Shown here piece by piece: positions 25,634-36,365 of a DNA stretch of 64,000 bases. The DNA is from RPQJ01 sp963778185. GTDB lineage: Bacteria > Pseudomonadota > Gammaproteobacteria > Steroidobacterales > Steroidobacteraceae. Position 1 is the first letter of the stretch; every line of letters begins with the position of its first letter. Below the pieces are notes generated by a model. The model made no database searches and was not told the DNA's origin. It was given only the letters and a program-made list of their open reading frames with translations. The position numbers and the translations under genes were made by a program. The stretch covers positions 434,001 to 498,000 of the forward strand of contig CAVZTF010000003.1 of the NCBI GenBank assembly GCA_963778185.1, written 5' to 3'.

Positions 25634-28600
25634 TGCCGCTGTCCTCCCGCGGGAATGGCGCCGCCGCCCGCGCCTCGTGATGAACTCGAAGACGCCAGAA
25701 CCGTGGATTCCAGGACCAGCGGTGCCTCGAGCTGCGGTGTTTGCGAAAGAGCCTTGATCGGACGCTGACTGCGGACGATCTCGAAAGCGTGCGAGAACGC
25801 CTCGCGGAGCGTCGTGCGTTGGTCGCCGTCCGGGTCGACGCCGTTGCGCAAGGCATCCAGCAACCCGTAGGTGAACAGTCCGTGCCCGCGGGCCGGATAT
25901 TCCTGTGACTGTTCATTACCCCTGGACGCCGCCACCAGTGCAAACCTGGACGCCGCCGATCGCTTTGCCAACGTGTGTACGTCGAGCGTGCCCCGCATGT
26001 CGCTGGCGTTGCAGGTGTCGACGATCAACAGGCGCCGCCCCGCGGCGCCGCGCATCGCGTCAAAGAACGTCTGCCAGGGAATCAGTGATTGAGGCGCGCC
26101 TGTGCCCGAGGCCAGGATCCTGGCATCCGCCATCTGGACATCGGATGGCACGAAATAGTACGAGCCCTTGCCGTCGCCCAGGCCGTGCGACGCGAGAAAG
26201 ACGATCACCGTGTCCTGAGCCCGGGCAGCCCGGATGAAGGTCAGCAGATGACGAACGGTGTCACGTGTCGGCTTGTCGGGCGAACGGTCGGACGCCACGT
26301 AAACATGTACGCGGTCGAATCCGACTCCCTCGGTGCTGCTGAAGAACCGGGCCAGTTCCTCCGCATCCTGTGCGGCGAAGCGGAGGTCAGGAACCTCGGT
26401 GTCGGCAAAATTGTTGACGCCTATGGCGACGAGATAGAGGTCGCCGCGTGGTGAGGCTGTCGGCGCGTGCGGCAGGTCCACGACGGCCTCCGAGACACCC
26501 ATGGACTGTCCGTTGAAGGCCTCGACGCGGACCTGGTTGGTCGCTGCAGTCAACGGAATCTCGATGGAACGCTCGAAGGAGCGGGCTTCAGTCGACGCCA
26601 GCGTTCGCTCGACCGCGGGCGTGGCAGGGATGTCATTGACGAAGACCGTGTAGTCCTGAATGGGCAGGCTGGCGCTTGACCCCCGGATGGAGAAGCGCGC
26701 GGTTGGTGGCGAATTGCCCGCGGACTGCACGGAGAGGTCGCGAATCGCGAGTCTGGGTGGCGCTTTCGCTCGCAGATCTTCGATGAGAAATGCGGAAGAA
26801 TCGGCGAGGATGGTGCGTACGTCGACCTCCCCTGCGGTGCGAAAGTACTCGCGCACAACGTCGGGGCGATACAGGATGCGTTCGAACTGGATGGCGCGAT
26901 AGAAGTCCGGCGTCTGGTCCAGGCCGTTGTTGAGATGCCAGCCGATCAAGCTGTCGCCGTTTACGGAGGACATGTAGTAACCGCTCGGGATCCAAGCGAC
27001 CCAGTCGATCCCGTTCCTGTGGGGAAGGAAGGCCAGGACTTCGGCGCCGTCCTTCATGCGGTACCAGCGGATGGTGCCGTCGTCGAGCGCGACGACGGCG
27101 TAGCGACCATCGGCGGTCGTGTTCGTGACGATGACGTCCGCGGGTGCCGGCGAGCGCCACCGAATGGTACCCGAGCGGTCAATCGAGCGAATCGACCATG
27201 CGCTGCCGAGCACGAGCTGAGCGCCGTCCGATGCCATGCACCAGTCGCGGGCGCGCTCTCGCGGATCGAGGTCAATGACCCGGTCGTTGACCGTGAAGCG
27301 CTCGCCGTTGTCCCCGGCGGTGATGCGCCATCCAGCGCCCTCGCGCGTGCATCGACCGCTGGGCGCACTCCGGGCGTCCACCCTGGATAGGGCCTGATCA
27401 GGAGCCGCCGTGACGTCGAACACGTAGCCGGTACTCCGCGCGTCGTCCCGGGTTGAGACCGTGATTCGAGCGCCGTCCGGCGAGACCCGGAAGAGGTCAT
27501 GATCGGCCAGGCGCAAGGTCATGGTCTGGCCACGCTGCTGCCAGCGGCCCTGTCCCGCGAGATCGAAGACGCCAACCGCAGGTGCGCTCGAGACGAAGGC
27601 GAAGGCGCCGTCGGCAAGGCGCTTCACGTCGCCAATACGCCCCTGCGTGCGGTAGAGGACCCTGGCCGGCTGCGGCGAGTTCGTGTCCCACAGGTAGAGC
27701 GGGGAGTCCCCGCGAGAGGACGGTTCGCCGCCGGCAATCAGGTGACGTCCGTCGGCGGACCAGTCGACGACGTGCAAGCCGCGCTGGCCGGCCGAGACCG
27801 TTGTCGTCAACTCCGACACCTTTTCCAGAGTCGCCGACGAGTAGATTCGAACGATGGGCGAGAGATCCATACCGATCGCGAGTTGCCGTCCGTCGGGGCT
27901 GAATCGTACGTGCATCGGGTGCTGGTCACCGACGCCCGCTGTTTGACGGGTCGTGTAACCGTCCGCGGCACGATAGACCCAGAGGCGACCGTCGAGCGTG
28001 GTCATCGCGAAATCGCCGTTGACCGCGAAATGCGCGCCCAGGATCTTGTCCTTCGGATCCGAATCACGACGCAGGAGGCGGCCGAGCGCGCCAGTCGATC
28101 AGCAATAGTCCGCCGCCGTCCGCCAGGCAGACCGCGAGCACTCGTCCGTCCGCGGAGAATTCCAGATTCTCCACTGAAAAAGGCGGCAGGTCCTTGAGGC
28201 GATTAATGAGACGGCCGCTTTCGGTGTCGAACATGTAGACGATGGCGCCGCCCGTGCCGATGTCGAGGCCCGTGTAGCCCCCGACGAATGCCGTGCGGCC
28301 GTCGGGCGTCAATGCCGCCGCGTAGAGCATGCCCTCGTAGGCCGCATCGAGCGGCACGCGGAGTACCTGCAATGCGCGGCCGGTGCGAGCGTCCCACAGA
28401 CGTGCGGTGCGATCGTCGCTGACCGTCAGGATGCGATGACCGGTTGAATCGACCGCGAGCTTCTTGATGAATGTCGTGTGCATGCCGGTCTCGACGCGCA
28501 GGATCGGCCGCAGGTCGGGCGATTTGTCGGCTGCGGCGGCCACGTCACTACCTGCGACCCAGAACAGGAGTGCAGTGACCGCTGGCGCGCACGAGCGCCG

Positions 28601-28636
28601 TCGAGAATGATCGTGCGGACGCAGGCACACGGGCAC
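25630..28636 (-). CDS. Secreted WD40-repeat plus caspase-domain protein, frameshifted as read
   Basis: Two open segments, 28636-28064 (190 aa) and 28005-25630 (791 aa), form one gene of about 1000 aa split by one extra base in a CGCGC run at about 28086-28091; the corrected junction reads IDWRLGRLLRRDSDPKDK. The GTG start gives a signal peptide (TALLFWVAGSDVAAAADK). Next are WD40 blades (HRILTVSDDRTARLWDARTG, VRFSPDGRQLAIG, VDWSADGRHLI) forming one or two propellers. An Ig-like linker leads to a C-terminal caspase domain starting GDLYLVAIGVNNF, with catalytic His in FLASHGLGDG (codon 26185-26187) and Cys in VDTCNASDMRG (codon 26011-26013). Its stop overlaps the OmpA-like gene. Confidence 0.85.
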
Positions 28637-28661
28637 TGCCGCGCGCTAGCGCGCGGCAGTG
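28634..28661. promoter_or_regulatory. Perfect 28-bp palindrome across tpsA stop and caspase start
   Basis: Positions 28634-28661 are a perfect inverted repeat, CACTGCCGCGCGCT followed by its exact complement. It contains the TAG stop of the TpsA exoprotein (28648-28646) and the GTG start of the WD40-caspase gene (28636-28634). In RNA it would form a hairpin with about 12 paired bases and no U-run after it. It could hide the caspase start codon, reduce read-through from tpsA, or be a protein-binding site. Confidence 0.75.
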
Positions 28662-31600
28662 GTTGTCACGGGTGCGTCCGTTGGCGTCGCTGGCTTGCAT
28701 CGGGTGAACACGTCCGGTGCCGTACCGGACACCCCGGGCTGCAGACCCAGATCGGCCAATCGGGCGGCGCCCTGCGGGCACGAGTCTTCGGTCTCCGTCT
28801 GATCGACACTGTCCGAGTCGGAGTCGTCCGGGTCGCCCTGCCGGTTGTCGTCTTCTGCAACACTTGGAATCGCGTCATTGCCAGTGGAAGGATCACGGTC
28901 GAAAGCGAAGCCCTCGGAGTCCGTGCTCGAGCTGCCCGACGTGCCGGTGCCGGCGTTGGTGCTGTTGCTGCCGGTACTGCCGGGATTCAGAGTTCCAGTG
29001 CCACCTTGTGTTGCACTTCCTGAGCTTGCAGGTCCTGCAATTACGCCTTGCCGCGGGATCGATGGCAGCCGCGCAATGGAATTTGGTGACCTCCCCGGTC
29101 CCTCGACAGTCCACTCGACGTTAAAGGAAATTGTTACAGGTTGAATATTGGCCCCGTCCACCGATGCGCCAATCAGCTGATTGAGATAGACCGAGGGAGC
29201 GGTCGTGTCTGCAACCGATTGCTGAATCGTCGATTGCGGAGCCGATATTGTCATGGAGAACTGGCCAAGTTCAGGTAGTCCCACACCCACATCCACATCG
29301 CTTGACTCGCGAAGATCGATCGATCCCGGTATCCCATTGAAATCCACATCAAGCACCTCCGCCTGAGTTGCTCCTGTCAACCTCCAGGCGTGCTCCGTAT
29401 CTCCAATCGTCTCGGCATAAATAGTTACACGCTCGCCCGCACGAAGGTCGAGCGCGTTGTTTACGAATGAGCCGTAAACTATTTGGCTGCCATCTCCGTT
29501 GCGCGTGATTCCGTTTGCGGGCGGTGTGCTCTCATAATCCTGCAAGTGCTCAGGTACAAATCGCTGGATGTTTCCGCTTATGGTGATTGACCCGGAGTCG
29601 GGCCCGGTATCGACCCGTGCGGTCAGTACGCCGAGGAGACTCTGCACGAGCGCTTCCCGGAACTCCGCGGCACGCAGATCTAGAGGCCCGCTAGTGGTGT
29701 ATCGGGCGATGAGATCCAGACATTCGCCACCAACACAGAGTGGATGGTCGTCTCCGCCGAAATCATGATTGACGAAGCGAAGCTCAGAGCCTTCGGTAAT
29801 CCTGTACGCAGGAAAACCGCTGTTTGGACGTCCTACCTCATCGTCCTCTGCGACGTATGTTGCACCTATGCTTGTAGGATCGTGTCCAAATGAGGTGGCC
29901 GAGACATATCGGTTGAACCCTGCGATAAGGTCGGGCTCACCAGTTTCGAACCCCCGGGGAGCTGGAAGGAATAGTTGTGCAAGTGCTTCCGACTGGGCGG
30001 ACGTCGCTGCCAAATCCGGGAACACAAGCCAACGTGTGATCCCGCCAAAAATCGTAATGTTCGCGTTGATCGTGATGTCCTGACCAACGCTGTAGATGTC
30101 GTTCGACAGATTCAGAGCCGTCTGGGTCGCCCCTGGGCCGGGCAGGGTCTCGCTGTAACCGACATACATGGGGCCGGACGAGTAGACCGGCCCCAAGAAT
30201 GTCGATTGTAGATCCCTCACTGTTCTCTGGCGTCGTGAGTCGAACGCCATAGGTGACGCCGTTCGGCCGTTGTCCGGTCGCCTGGATGCCGTGGGAGATC
30301 ACCACTGGAGCTTCGAGGTCGACGTATCCAACACCGGGAAGCGGGTCGTCAGTATCGCCGGGCGGCGTCGGGCCTGAGATGGTTTCGGCAACTGAGACTA
30401 GCCCACCGCGGGCGATCAAGCCACCGGTTGACCCTAGGACCACGCGTCCAAGTTCAATTGCAGCGGCCGATCGAACCTCGATTCGGCCGCCTTCCCCATT
30501 CAACTGGATGCTTTCCAGTACTGCTCTATCAGCCACTACAGCGTCTGGGAGGTTTTCGGTGCCGATAAGAATGTCGCCACCCTGCGTTCTCAGGCTCGCG
30601 TCCAGCATGACAGCGCCGGAGGTCTGCACTGAGATTGAAGACGATTCTCCTGTCACGGCGATGCCGGACATGGTTGGATCGTCCTGCCCGGAGCTGTTCT
30701 TAAGCGTGTCGAGCGAAATTCCACCCGCGCCGGCGATAAGGCTGACGTCGCCGCCAGCGACGATGGACTTGCCGCCGTTTGTAATTAGACCGCCCGTGTC
30801 GAGGGTGACACCGCCACCCGCGTTGACGCCGGCGAGATCCACGGCTCCGGTCGCGAAGATCGCAACATCACCCATGCCAACCGTCTGCAGTATGGCATCG
30901 GGCGCCGCCGAAACCGAGCCGACTCGGCCTTCCAGCACATTTGTACCGAGCTGCAGTCCTCCGCCGGCCGTGAGAAGACTCGCGCCCAGGCTGACAGCGC
31001 CGGGAGTGGCTATTGAGATTGATGCATCCGGTGTCCTGACTTCAATACCGGCGATGGCCGGATTGCCATTGATCGTCCCAAGGATCACTCCATCATCACC
31101 CGCGACGATGCTTACCGAGCCGTCGGCAGTGATTGACCTGCCAGTGTTGCGAACACCACCTGCTGTCTCGAGCGTGACGCCACCGCCGGAAGTCACGCCG
31201 GCAAGAGTCAAGTCGCCGTTTGAAAAGATTTCGACATCGCCCGCACCGCCCGTCTGCAGGACGGCATTGGGCGCGGCCGAGACGGAGCCAACCCTGCCTG
31301 CCGGCACATCAGTGCCGAATCGCAACGCACCGCCGGCGGTGAGCACGCTCGAACGGAGCGTCACCGTGCCGGGTGTCATCAGTGCGATCGACGCGTCGGA
31401 GTTCCTGGCTTCGACACCCGCCGTCGAAGGGTCATCGTCAATGGTCGCGAGCGTGATTCCGCCATTGCCCGCCACGAACCGGATCGTGCCATTGGCAACT
31501 ATCGACTTACCGCTGTTGGAGAGCGAGCCGTCGGTGTCCAGCGTCACCGCACCGCCGGATGTCACACCGGTGAGTGCGATGCCTCCATTTGCGTAGACTG

Positions 31601-34418
31601 CAATATTGCCGGCGCCCTGGGTTTCCAATAGTGCGCCCGGGTCAGAAGTGACGCTGCCGACACGCCCTTCCACGGTATTGCTGCCGATCTGCAATGCGCC
31701 GCCGGCAGTCCGCAGGCCATTGTGCAAATTCACGGCGCCGCCACCCGACTCAAGAGTGACCCTTGAGTTTGCCGCGAGTGCGACAACCGCAGCATCGGCG
31801 GCGGATCCGGAGGCGGTCAGATCTATCTCCCCACTGTCCGTCGCCAGCAGGACATTCGAGCCCGCGCCGGTGACGAGTATCGATCCCGATCTGTTGGTGA
31901 TCCCGGCAGCGGCGCGAACGTTGACCGCGCCAGAGGATGTGACGCCGGCCAGACTGATCGTTCCGCCGGACTCGATTGTCAGCGACCCGAGGCCCTGGCC
32001 GTCGGCATCACCGTCATCATCGAGGTCCTCGGCACCTTCAATGCCGAACAGTCCGGTGCCCACGAAGACGTCACCGTCGGCCATGACATGAACATCCCGA
32101 GTCGAACCCGCGATCAGGTTCCCCAGTGTCGCTGCGCCCGAGGTGTAGATGCCTATCTGCCCTTCAAGGTCACCGGCGTAGTCAGTACCCGCAGTCTGTA
32201 GGAGGGTGCCGGAAGCCATGCTCACTCCACCGGTGGGGGCTTCGCTGCCAATCATGAGGTCGCCACCTGCCGTTCCTACACTGCCGTTGAGGGTGACGGG
32301 CCCGGTCGTTTCAAGGGCTACGCCCGCACCTGGGGAAGTCGTCTCCACAGCAAACGTACCTGGGTCGGAGCCGACCTGAGCGATCCGCACTTCGCCCGAG
32401 CCGCCATGCAGCGTGATATCCCCTGCGGCCTGAATAGGAGATCCACTGTTCGCAATGCCATCCGCGGCCTCGACAGTGACTGCGCCGCCGCGCGCGTATA
32501 CGCCCGCCATTGCGACCCGGCCGTTGGCAGCGGTCACGATGAGGCTGCCGATGCCGGTCGTGCCACCGCTTGCGCTGTCAAGGCCGTTCAACGCCTGGTG
32601 CAGCGCAACCTGCTCGCCGCGGGCGGTGATACTTATGGTGCCCAGGGAAATCAACTGTCCAGCATCGCCGTCCGGCGTACCTGCGATGACGCTGCCGTCC
32701 GTGTCGATGGTGATGTCGGATCCGCCGACGTTGCCGGCGGACCCGGTGCTGGCGACCCAGAGGAAGCCCGGACCTTCCATCGTGACTGGGTTTTCTCCGA
32801 ACGTGACCCCACCGGCCCCTGCGTTCAGCGAAATCGGCGCGTCGTTGGTGATGACCGGTGCATTGATGATGATCGCGCCTGCGGTCATCCTGACGTCGCC
32901 GGAGGGCGCAGTGCCTCCGTCGAGCGGCCGACCGTCGATCCGGTAATTTACGGTGATCGTGTCGTCGGCAATCAGATTGACGCGCTGTTGAGTGCGTAGC
33001 AGCCGATTAAGCGCGTCGCCGTCGATGACGGAGGCGTTCGGGTCGCTGCTGCCCGATCGTTGAACGACGATGTCCGCCGGGTCCAGGAGCACGGTGCCGG
33101 GGGCGCCGTTTTCCGCACTCGCGATGACATCGCCCAGGAACTGCAACACGCCGCGGCTCGAGACTTCGACGAATCCGCCATCGCCGGCAGTCTCACCCCC
33201 CGCCGCCCGTATCTCGCCCGCGAAGCGCGCCTGGTTGGTACCCCAGATGCTGACGGTGCCGCCGTTGCCCGACTCGTGGGCACTCGCGTCGATGGCAGCG
33301 CCCTGCTCTACCAACGCAGATGCCGCGCGATTGGCACTCGCCTCGCTCGCCGGAGGACCCCCGACGTGGACGGTGCCGCCGCCTGAATGGCCCGAGGCAT
33401 CGATCGTCGCGCCGCCCTGCACGGCAACGGACTGGCCCAGGAGCTCGACGCGGCCCCCCGAGGTGCCGGCGGCGCTGCCGCTCGCGTCGATGTGGCCCGA
33501 AACGGTTGTGCTACCGCCGGCGGCATCAAGCACGATCGTGCCCATCGCATCGCGGGAGACGCTGCGGGCCTGGATGACACCGGACATGTTGACCACGCCG
33601 CCGACCACGTCTGAGGCCGCTTGTGTCGTGAGTAAGACGTGGCCACCGTCGGCGAGCAGGGCGCCAGAGTTGTCTAAACGAGGCGCGGTGCCTCCGGCGT
33701 TTCCCTCGCCGACCGAGAAATTGATCAGCCGGTCGCCGTAGAAATCGAGTGTGAACAATTCGCCGCCGCCCAGGGCGATGCGGCCCACGTTCGCCTGGAT
33801 CAGGCCCGCGTTGCGTACCGATGGCGCCACCAGTGCGGCGAGGCCGCCGTCCCGGACACTGATCTGGCCGAAGTTCTCGATCGACGCGCCGGGTTGCCCC
33901 GCCTCGCGGAACTCCAGACGGTCAGCCATGAAATTGTCGTCGGTGATGTTGGCAGTCGTGGCGACGAGAGTGCCGACGTTGACCTGCGAGGAGCCCGTGA
34001 AGAGAACGCCAGAGGAGTTAATGAGATAGACGCGGCCGTTGGCGTTCAGCGCACCTTCAATGACGGAGCGCTGGCTGCCCGTGACCCGATTCAGGGTGCT
34101 TGCACTCGACGACGGCTGGTTGAAATTGACGGTCTCGTTCTGCCCGATGGAGAAGCTGCGCCAGTTGATGACGGCACGCTGTGAGGCCTGATTCACATTC
34201 AAGGTGCCCGCACCGCCGTTGATGGTGGCATTGCCTCGCACGACGACCCCGCCGTCAGGGTTTGCAACGGCCGTGCCACCTCCAAAGACCGCGATCGCCG
34301 TCGGCGCCATGACGAGCAGGGCACGTCGGACCGCGTCACGGACCGACGGTCGAATCGCGGCTGCGGTCTGGTGACTCGATATCGAATCTGCTGGTTCCCG
34401 AAAGCGTCCGTTGTTCAT
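28646..34418 (-). CDS. Giant TpsA-type exoprotein (filamentous haemagglutinin-like), frameshifted as read
   Basis: The gene spans two open segments: 34418 down to about 30195, and about 30190 down to 28646. One extra G in the GGGG at 30194-30191 breaks the frame; corrected, it reads STIDILGPVYSSGPMYVGY and gives about 1920 aa. After a long signal peptide (ALLVMAPTAIAVFGGGTAVA), the TPS secretion domain shows VVVRGNATINGG, INWRSFSIGQNETVNF and YLINSSGVLFTGSSQVNVGT. The middle is beta-helical, with four tandem repeats of about 123 aa. A C-terminal Gly/Ser/Thr-rich then Asp-rich linker ends with two cysteines 26 residues apart (SCPQ...TRCK). The TpsB transporter gene lies 66 bp upstream. Confidence 0.88.
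30459..31958 (-). repeat. Four tandem ~123-residue repeats inside TpsA
   Basis: Units start at about 31958, 31580, 31211 and 30842 (minus strand) and are 126, 123, 123 and about 128 codons long. Each begins with a form of LAGVTSGGAVTLDT, has a central LLTAGGALQLGT motif, then GRVGSVSAAPDAILQT, and ends with GDVAIFATGA. The two middle units are the same length and the most alike. They are divergent copies, not exact DNA repeats, and fit coils of a parallel beta-helix fibre. Confidence 0.85.
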
Positions 34419-34484
34419 GTCCCGTCCCTCAAGTCCTTGTGTGCGACGTTCTCAAGAAGAAGACCCAGTGTGGGGTGGCAGGTA

Positions 34485-36215
34485 CTACTCGAGCTGTGCC
34501 GAGCCGAATTGCACACGCAGCCCGGCAAAGTACCGCGGATCGTCGTCGCCTTCCGCCGCGACGATCCGGTCGATCGGCACCGCCGTCTCGACGTAGCCCG
34601 TGAGCCAGCTGCTGAGCGTGAAGCGCAAACCAGCGCCATAGGCGCTCGCGTCGTCGTTCTCGCAGGCCGACTGGTCACCGGCGAGACAGTCGGCCTCGGT
34701 CTGATTCGGGCCCAACCGCCGCCAGACGTATCCAGAATCGTAGAAGCCATAGGTCGTCAGGCCACCGCGGCCCAGGGCGTCGAAGGTGTAGCGAAGTTCC
34801 AGCTTGCCGGCGACGCCCGAGTCGCCAACGATCTCGGACCCGTCGTAGGCCCGGCCGAAGATTTCGCCGCCGTAGGCGAATTCCTCGGGCGACAGCAAGT
34901 TCGTGAAAGCGTACTGGCCGCTGCCTGCGATCAGGATGGACCAGCCGGAACCCAGCGACTGCAAGCGCGCCAGGTAGAGGTTGGCCTTGGTGAAGTCGGG
35001 CCGGCCGCCGTCACGCGACAGTTCCGGATCGCCTTCCTCCGAGGCGCCAAAGGCATCGATGCCCTGGGAGACCTCGAGGTCGACGATGTTGACGCCGTTC
35101 CAGCGGTCCACCTGGTCCCAGGTGAGTCCGGCACGCAGCGCCGAGACCACATCGCGCGTGACCTCCTCGGGGAACGCGGAGTCAGTCGTGCCGTCGTGGT
35201 AGGTCAATGCGCCGCGCGCATACAGGTTGCGAGCGCGACTGCGAACGAGTGGGTACTTGAGTTCGACGCCCACCTGATCCGTGTCCGTTTCCAGGTTCAA
35301 TTCCTGGAAATCGACGTCCAATTCAGGCTCGGAGCGGCTTTTGCTGCCGTAGACGCGCAGGTCAAGGCCAGTGGCCGTGAGACGTGCGGTGTGGGAGATG
35401 AATCCATACTTCAACTCGGTCGTCGGGTCTGCCGCAAGGACGCTGAATTGCGTCTCTCCGAACAGGCCAAAGAGGGAGTTCAGCGTGAACCCCGCGTCGT
35501 AACGCAGCGGCCCCTGCACGTCGCTGCCGCGGTTGTCTGCACCGGCGTCGAAACCGACAGCCTGTCGTGCCAGTCGGATCGTCAGGTCGGAACCGCTCGC
35601 CGCGGTGGCCGAGCGCTTGAGCACGCCCTGGGCCGTGGTGCCCGGCAGGTCGTTCAGCAGCAGGAGGTTGCGCTCGAGCGTTGCGAGGCGCAGCGGTTTG
35701 TCGGAGGTCAGCTGGTTGCGGATACTGTCGATCATCCCGTCGCGGCGGCCCGTGTAGCCCTCGATCGTCACGGCGGCGAGGTAACCCTCCACGGCAACGA
35801 GGTTCACGGTGCCGTCGGTGATGGCCTGGACGGGGACGACCACCGACGAGAGCACGTAGCCCGCGTCTCGGTACTGGGCCGTCATTGCGGCCGCGATCTC
35901 GTAGATGCGCTGCACGGAAACGGTCTTGCCGATCTCCGGGCGATACGGTGCGAGCAGGTCATCGTCGGTCAGGACCGAATTGCCCTCGACGGCGAGGCTC
36001 TGCAGAGTGAGGGTGACGTCGCTCGATCCCGGCGGCGCCTGCGGCACGTCATCGGTCACCTTGACGCCGGGAATCGGGCTCGCGGCCTTCGGCAGCGGCG
36101 GCCTCTGTTGCTCGCGCTCGATCGCACCCGATTGCACAGTGCTCGGGACCTGCTGTGCCACGGCAGTCGCGAAAACCAAAGACAACAATACCCCTAAGGT
36201 CGAAGCCCTAACCAT
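34485..36215 (-). CDS. TpsB outer-membrane transporter (ShlB/FhaC/HecB family)
   Basis: This two-partner-secretion transporter exports the adjacent TpsA protein across the outer membrane. ATG 36215 gives 576 aa with a signal peptide (LGVLLSLVFATAVAQQ) and an AGGGGAG-like ribosome site; the in-frame extension upstream was rejected. POTRA-type domains cover about 60-210 (TLTLQSLAVEGNSVLTDDDL, then GTVNLVAVEGYLAAVTIEGY). The C-terminal 16-strand barrel ends in alternating hydrophobic residues (YFAGLRVQFGSAQLE), slightly longer than a terminal-Phe barrel. A clear promoter lies upstream at 36302-36329. Confidence 0.92.
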   Translation of the reverse strand: MVRASTLGVLLSLVFATAVAQQVPSTVQSGAIEREQQRPPLPKAASPIPGVKVTDDVPQAPPGSSDVTLTLQSLAVEGNSVLTDDDLLAPYRPEIGKTVSVQRIYEIAAAMTAQYRDAGYVLSSVVVPVQAITDGTVNLVAVEGYLAAVTIEGYTGRRDGMIDSIRNQLTSDKPLRLATLERNLLLLNDLPGTTAQGVLKRSATAASGSDLTIRLARQAVGFDAGADNRGSDVQGPLRYDAGFTLNSLFGLFGETQFSVLAADPTTELKYGFISHTARLTATGLDLRVYGSKSRSEPELDVDFQELNLETDTDQVGVELKYPLVRSRARNLYARGALTYHDGTTDSAFPEEVTRDVVSALRAGLTWDQVDRWNGVNIVDLEVSQGIDAFGASEEGDPELSRDGGRPDFTKANLYLARLQSLGSGWSILIAGSGQYAFTNLLSPEEFAYGGEIFGRAYDGSEIVGDSGVAGKLELRYTFDALGRGGLTTYGFYDSGYVWRRLGPNQTEADCLAGDQSACENDDASAYGAGLRFTLSSWLTGYVETAVPIDRIVAAEGDDDPRYFAGLRVQFGSAQLE

Positions 36216-36301
36216 CCTGGTCGCTCCCCTCGGATTGTGTTGCGCAGCTCTGCGGCTGCGTGCTCGTCGATCGGCGGAATCCCCTGTTCTAGTTGGACCA
36301 A

Positions 36302-36329
36302 AAAATACGCCCCTCGACAATAATGTCAA
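36302..36329 (-). promoter_or_regulatory. Strong sigma-70-like promoter for tpsB with overlapping palindrome
   Basis: On the minus strand TTGACA (36329-36324) is followed after 16 bp by TATTTT (36307-36302), about 85 bp before the tpsB start. The -35 box is half of a near-palindrome, TTGACATTATTGTCGA (36329-36314), which could be an operator. It suggests tpsB, tpsA and the caspase genes can be transcribed separately from the sensor-side genes. Confidence 0.6.
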
Positions 36330-36365
36330 CAGGAACAGCAGCGATGCATCGCCGGGGGCGGTTGA

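Noticed and set aside
28646..30250. A separate 534-residue gene at the 3' end of tpsA
   Set aside because: Its start lacks a ribosome site or signal peptide, and removing one G at 30191-30194 joins it smoothly to the upstream TpsA frame, so it is the C-terminal part of one exoprotein.
30459..31958. CRISPR-like array
   Set aside because: The periodic pattern is protein-coding repeats of about 369 bp that have diverged; there are no short identical repeats with unique spacers and no cas genes.
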